Of a DNA stretch of 9,032 nt, positions 6,945 through 9,032 are shown piece after piece; within the stretch, counting starts at the first letter, position 1, and each line of letters starts with the position of its first letter. The DNA is from Nitrospira sp. UBA2082 (GTDB lineage: Bacteria > Nitrospirota > Nitrospiria > Nitrospirales > Nitrospiraceae), in assembly GCA_002331335.1 (NCBI GenBank), contig DCZO01000034.1:1-9032 (forward strand). Reading direction: 5' to 3'. The notes beneath the pieces are model-generated. The model searched no databases. It was not told where the DNA came from and saw only the letters and a program-made list of their open reading frames with translations. Both the position numbers and the translations under genes were made by a program.

Positions 6945-7973
6945 ATGTCCGTGGGAAATCTGCTCTGGATGATTGCTCGGCGACACCACTCAACCGTCCG
7001 GCTTGCTGTCCAGCTGGGAATCCTCGCATGGCTGTTCACGCTGAGTTTCGGCTGTGCCTCGGAGCATCGGCCATTTCTTGACTCGGCCGGAGAGAGCGAA
7101 TGGCAGCCATGGCAGGTGGTAGACACGCAAACCGGCCGGGTGCTCTCATCGTCTGAATGGCTGAATGATCTGGCGGCGTATGACATTGTCTACTTGGGGG
7201 AAGAGCACCACAATCGCTATCATGTCGAAGCCGCCCTGAAAGTCCTGGACAGGCTGTTGGCCCACGGTCTTCAGCCTACAATCGGAATAGAGATGTTCGG
7301 ATGGGACGGCCAGCCGGCCCTAGACGACTATGTCTTGAACGATCGGCTGGGGCGAAGCCAATTCCTCGAACAGGTCAAATGGACACAGAACTGGGGCGGC
7401 GCGTTTGAAGACTATGAGCCGCTGGTGGCATTTGCCCGTGACCGGCGTCTGTCCATCCTCTCCATGAATCCCCCGAGGCCTCTGATCCGGCGGGTCGTGA
7501 AAACCGGCCTGGAGCAGGTCCGGCAAGAGCAGGAATGGACGAAATGGGGGCTGGATCAGGAGGAGATCGTCGATGATCCTGCCTATCGTGCGCGCATCAT
7601 CAATCAGCTTCAGCAATGCCATGGAGGAGGTACCGAGGAACATTTCCGGACGATGTACGAGGCGTCGATGGTCCGCGACGAAGGCATGGCCAAGACGCTG
7701 ACTGCCGGGTTGCAAGCCTTGCGCCGAGACACGAACGGGTCCCGCGGTATCATGGTGAGCTATACGGGCGGGGGGCATATCCAATACGGTCTCCCGGTGC
7801 CGATGCGGGTCGCCAGACGGCTGTCAGGCCATGTGAAGCAGACCACGGTCTATATGACCTCGTTCGACAGGAGCCGGATCGAGGACGTCCGTGAATTGGT
7901 GCGGGAGAAGATCGCGGACTATGTCTGGCTGACTCCGATGAGTCAGAAGGGCCCGCCAAAACGCTGCCGATAA
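6945..7973 (+). CDS. ChaN-like (DUF399) probable lipoprotein
   Basis: This is a 342-residue protein of the ChaN/DUF399 family. Family members are envelope proteins; Campylobacter jejuni ChaN binds haem and has been linked to iron uptake, and the fold is related to EreA/Tiki-type proteins. Family marks are YLGEEHHNRYHVEA (83-96), IGIEMFGWDGQPALDDY (113-129) with Glu116, LSMNPPRP (172-179) and YTGGGHIQYGLPV (273-285). The N-terminus has arginines and histidines (12-19), then a hydrophobic stretch (20-35) ending in Cys37 within LSFGC. This resembles a lipoprotein signal, but the residues before Cys (S-F-G) are not the best lipobox, so lipidation is likely rather than certain. AGGAG at 6934-6938 is six bases before the ATG at 6945 and overlaps neither it nor the in-frame TTG at 6939, which is too close to be used. 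It is transcribed divergently from the methyltransferase-like gene. Haem binding is only inferred from the family. Confidence 0.92.
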   Translation: MSVGNLLWMIARRHHSTVRLAVQLGILAWLFTLSFGCASEHRPFLDSAGESEWQPWQVVDTQTGRVLSSSEWLNDLAAYDIVYLGEEHHNRYHVEAALKVLDRLLAHGLQPTIGIEMFGWDGQPALDDYVLNDRLGRSQFLEQVKWTQNWGGAFEDYEPLVAFARDRRLSILSMNPPRPLIRRVVKTGLEQVRQEQEWTKWGLDQEEIVDDPAYRARIINQLQQCHGGGTEEHFRTMYEASMVRDEGMAKTLTAGLQALRRDTNGSRGIMVSYTGGGHIQYGLPVPMRVARRLSGHVKQTTVYMTSFDRSRIEDVRELVREKIADYVWLTPMSQKGPPKRCR

Positions 7974-8096
7974 ATCTGTTCGTCACGTAGTCATTGTGGG
8001 TGGGTCTCCCCCCTGTCTGTATAAGGGGTATGATGCAGATCCGGACTTGACTGTCGCGAAGCGGAGGGGCACACTTGAGGAGCCGCTTATCAAGCT

Positions 8097-8100
8097 GGAG
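8097..8100 (+). promoter_or_regulatory. Ribosome binding site of the SWIM-protein gene
   Basis: GGAG lies 3, 6 and 9 bases before three consecutive ATG codons at 8104, 8107 and 8110. The spacing favours 8107, with 8110 possible. It argues against the in-frame GTG at 7996. Confidence 0.55.
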
Positions 8101-8106
8101 CCCATG

Positions 8107-9009
8107 ATGATGAAAAACAAAATTGCCTGCAGCGCTGAACGGTTGGGGTTATTGGATCCACAGATGATTCAATCGGTGGTCGAAACCAACGCCTTCCGGA
8201 TCGGCCGCCAGTATGTGGCGGAAAACCGTGTGCGCATCGTGGAAGCGGATGATTCACAAATCACGTCGGCCGTCATCGGCAATTCCGGCCTCTATGAACA
8301 GACTGTCCGTTTAAAAGACGGTCAGCTCATTTCGAAGTGTTCGTGCACGCTATCGGAAGATCCGATGTGCCGCCATTCTATTGCGGTCTTGCTGGAGTAT
8401 CACCGATGGGTCCAGCCGCAGCAGGCGAAAAAGGCCCAGGCTGCCAAGGCGGCCCAGGCATCGTCGGCAGACTCCTCGGCTAATGGAAAGCCAGCGGCAT
8501 CCCCGTCATCTCCTCCTGATGTGAAGCTCGGCGAGGTGATGCTATTCGTGGAATGGTTGGGGCCGGCGATGAAGGCCATCGAAAAGGGAACCGAGATCCC
8601 CGAGTCTCCCTCCCTGGGTCCCGGGGACGTGTCAACATGGATTCACGCGATCAAAGGCATGGAGAATCGGCTCCGTCAAAGTGAAGAAGCCCACGCCACT
8701 CTGGAGTCGGAGATGAGGGATCGCGAAGCGTATACGGCACGTCTGACTCAACAGCTCCAGTCCTCTATCCAAGAGACCAAGGCCGCCCAAGAGGCGGCGC
8801 AAGAGCAGCAGCGTGAAATCACCGCCTATGCAGGGCTGTTGAACAATGCCGCCGGCCTCGCCGGTGAAGTCATCAAGTTCGACGGGCAGCTCCGGGCAGT
8901 CGCAAGCGAGATCCTCAAGAAGGGCACCCAACTCGACAAGATGGCTGGGTCCTTTAAGGAAGTCACCGACGCGCTGAATACCCTCACTAAGAAGTTCCCG
9001 TCCAAGTAA
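8107..9009 (+). CDS. SWIM zinc-finger protein with C-terminal coiled coil
   Basis: This is a 300-residue protein with a single recognisable domain, an N-terminal SWIM zinc finger (about 25-100). The zinc ligands are Cys78, Cys80, Cys88 and His90 in KCSCTLSEDPMCRHSIAVLL, the CxCx7CxH form. The upstream beta-rich part (FRIGRQYV, 30-37, and AVIGNSGLYEQTVRL, 55-69) looks like the N-terminal half of SWIM modules usually attached to SNF2-type helicases. An Ala/Lys/Gln-rich then Ser/Pro-rich linker follows (about 105-138), then a conserved-looking block (139-182) and a long heptad-like coiled coil (about 183-240). A second amphipathic helical region runs to the end (245-295). No helicase domain is present. 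SWIM domains are proposed to bind DNA or proteins, so a DNA-associated scaffold is possible, but no function is known. Three consecutive ATGs occur at 8104, 8107 and 8110; GGAG at 8097-8100 is best spaced for 8107. The frame stays open back to a GTG at 7996, probably non-coding leader. Confidence 0.88.
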   Translation: MMKNKIACSAERLGLLDPQMIQSVVETNAFRIGRQYVAENRVRIVEADDSQITSAVIGNSGLYEQTVRLKDGQLISKCSCTLSEDPMCRHSIAVLLEYHRWVQPQQAKKAQAAKAAQASSADSSANGKPAASPSSPPDVKLGEVMLFVEWLGPAMKAIEKGTEIPESPSLGPGDVSTWIHAIKGMENRLRQSEEAHATLESEMRDREAYTARLTQQLQSSIQETKAAQEAAQEQQREITAYAGLLNNAAGLAGEVIKFDGQLRAVASEILKKGTQLDKMAGSFKEVTDALNTLTKKFPSK

Positions 9010-9032
9010 TTAACAGGTCCTCTAAGCCGCAG

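Noticed and set aside
6823..7029. Sixty-nine-codon upstream extension of the methyltransferase-like frame
   Set aside because: It would cross the divergent promoter region and run antisense to the start of the ChaN-like gene; the ATG at 6822 fits the candidate promoter.
7998..8014. GGGTGGG-TCT-CCCCCC hairpin after the ChaN-like gene as a terminator
   Set aside because: The stem has an internal mismatch and no U tract follows.
8020..8034. TATAAG and TATGAT as -10 boxes for the SWIM-protein gene
   Set aside because: The AT-rich hexamers stand out, but no -35 box lies at 16-18 bp upstream; TTGTGG at 7994 is 20 bp from TATAAG. Too weak to annotate.

Overview
The window is an ordinary-looking stretch of a moderately GC-rich bacterial chromosome. 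It holds seven protein-coding genes and no RNA genes, insertion sequences, CRISPR arrays or phage genes that I can see. The envelope proteins, including a probable lipoprotein, suggest a Gram-negative-type bacterium. The gene set and sequence style resemble Nitrospirota (Nitrospira-like), but that is an impression from memory and could not be tested here.

Layout. Five genes lie on the minus strand over the left three quarters. Positions 1-944 hold a CorA-type divalent-cation channel, cut by the window edge just after its GMN signature. Positions 1092-5397 hold a three-gene cluster in transcription order MoxR ATPase, DUF58 protein, TgpA-like membrane transglutaminase. Positions 5509-6822 hold an unrecognised protein with a class I SAM-methyltransferase motif. 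A 122-bp divergent intergenic region (6823-6944) separates these from two plus-strand genes: a ChaN-like (DUF399) probable lipoprotein (6945-7973) and a stand-alone SWIM zinc-finger protein with a long coiled coil (8107-9009).

How the genes work together. The MoxR-DUF58-transglutaminase trio is a widespread bacterial arrangement. The AAA+ ATPase is thought to act as a chaperone or activator for the DUF58 and membrane transglutaminase partners at the cell envelope. A well-formed sigma70-type promoter with an A-rich UP-like element precedes moxR and fixes its start codon. The DUF58 stop and transglutaminase start overlap by 11 bp inside a perfect 17-bp palindrome, which suggests translational coupling. 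The other genes show no clear functional link to the trio.

I found no convincing new multi-gene system. The items most worth a second look are the palindromic start/stop overlap at 3264-3280, the moxR promoter at 5448-5491, the orphan methyltransferase-like protein, and the SWIM plus coiled-coil protein. No gap between genes exceeds about 150 bp.
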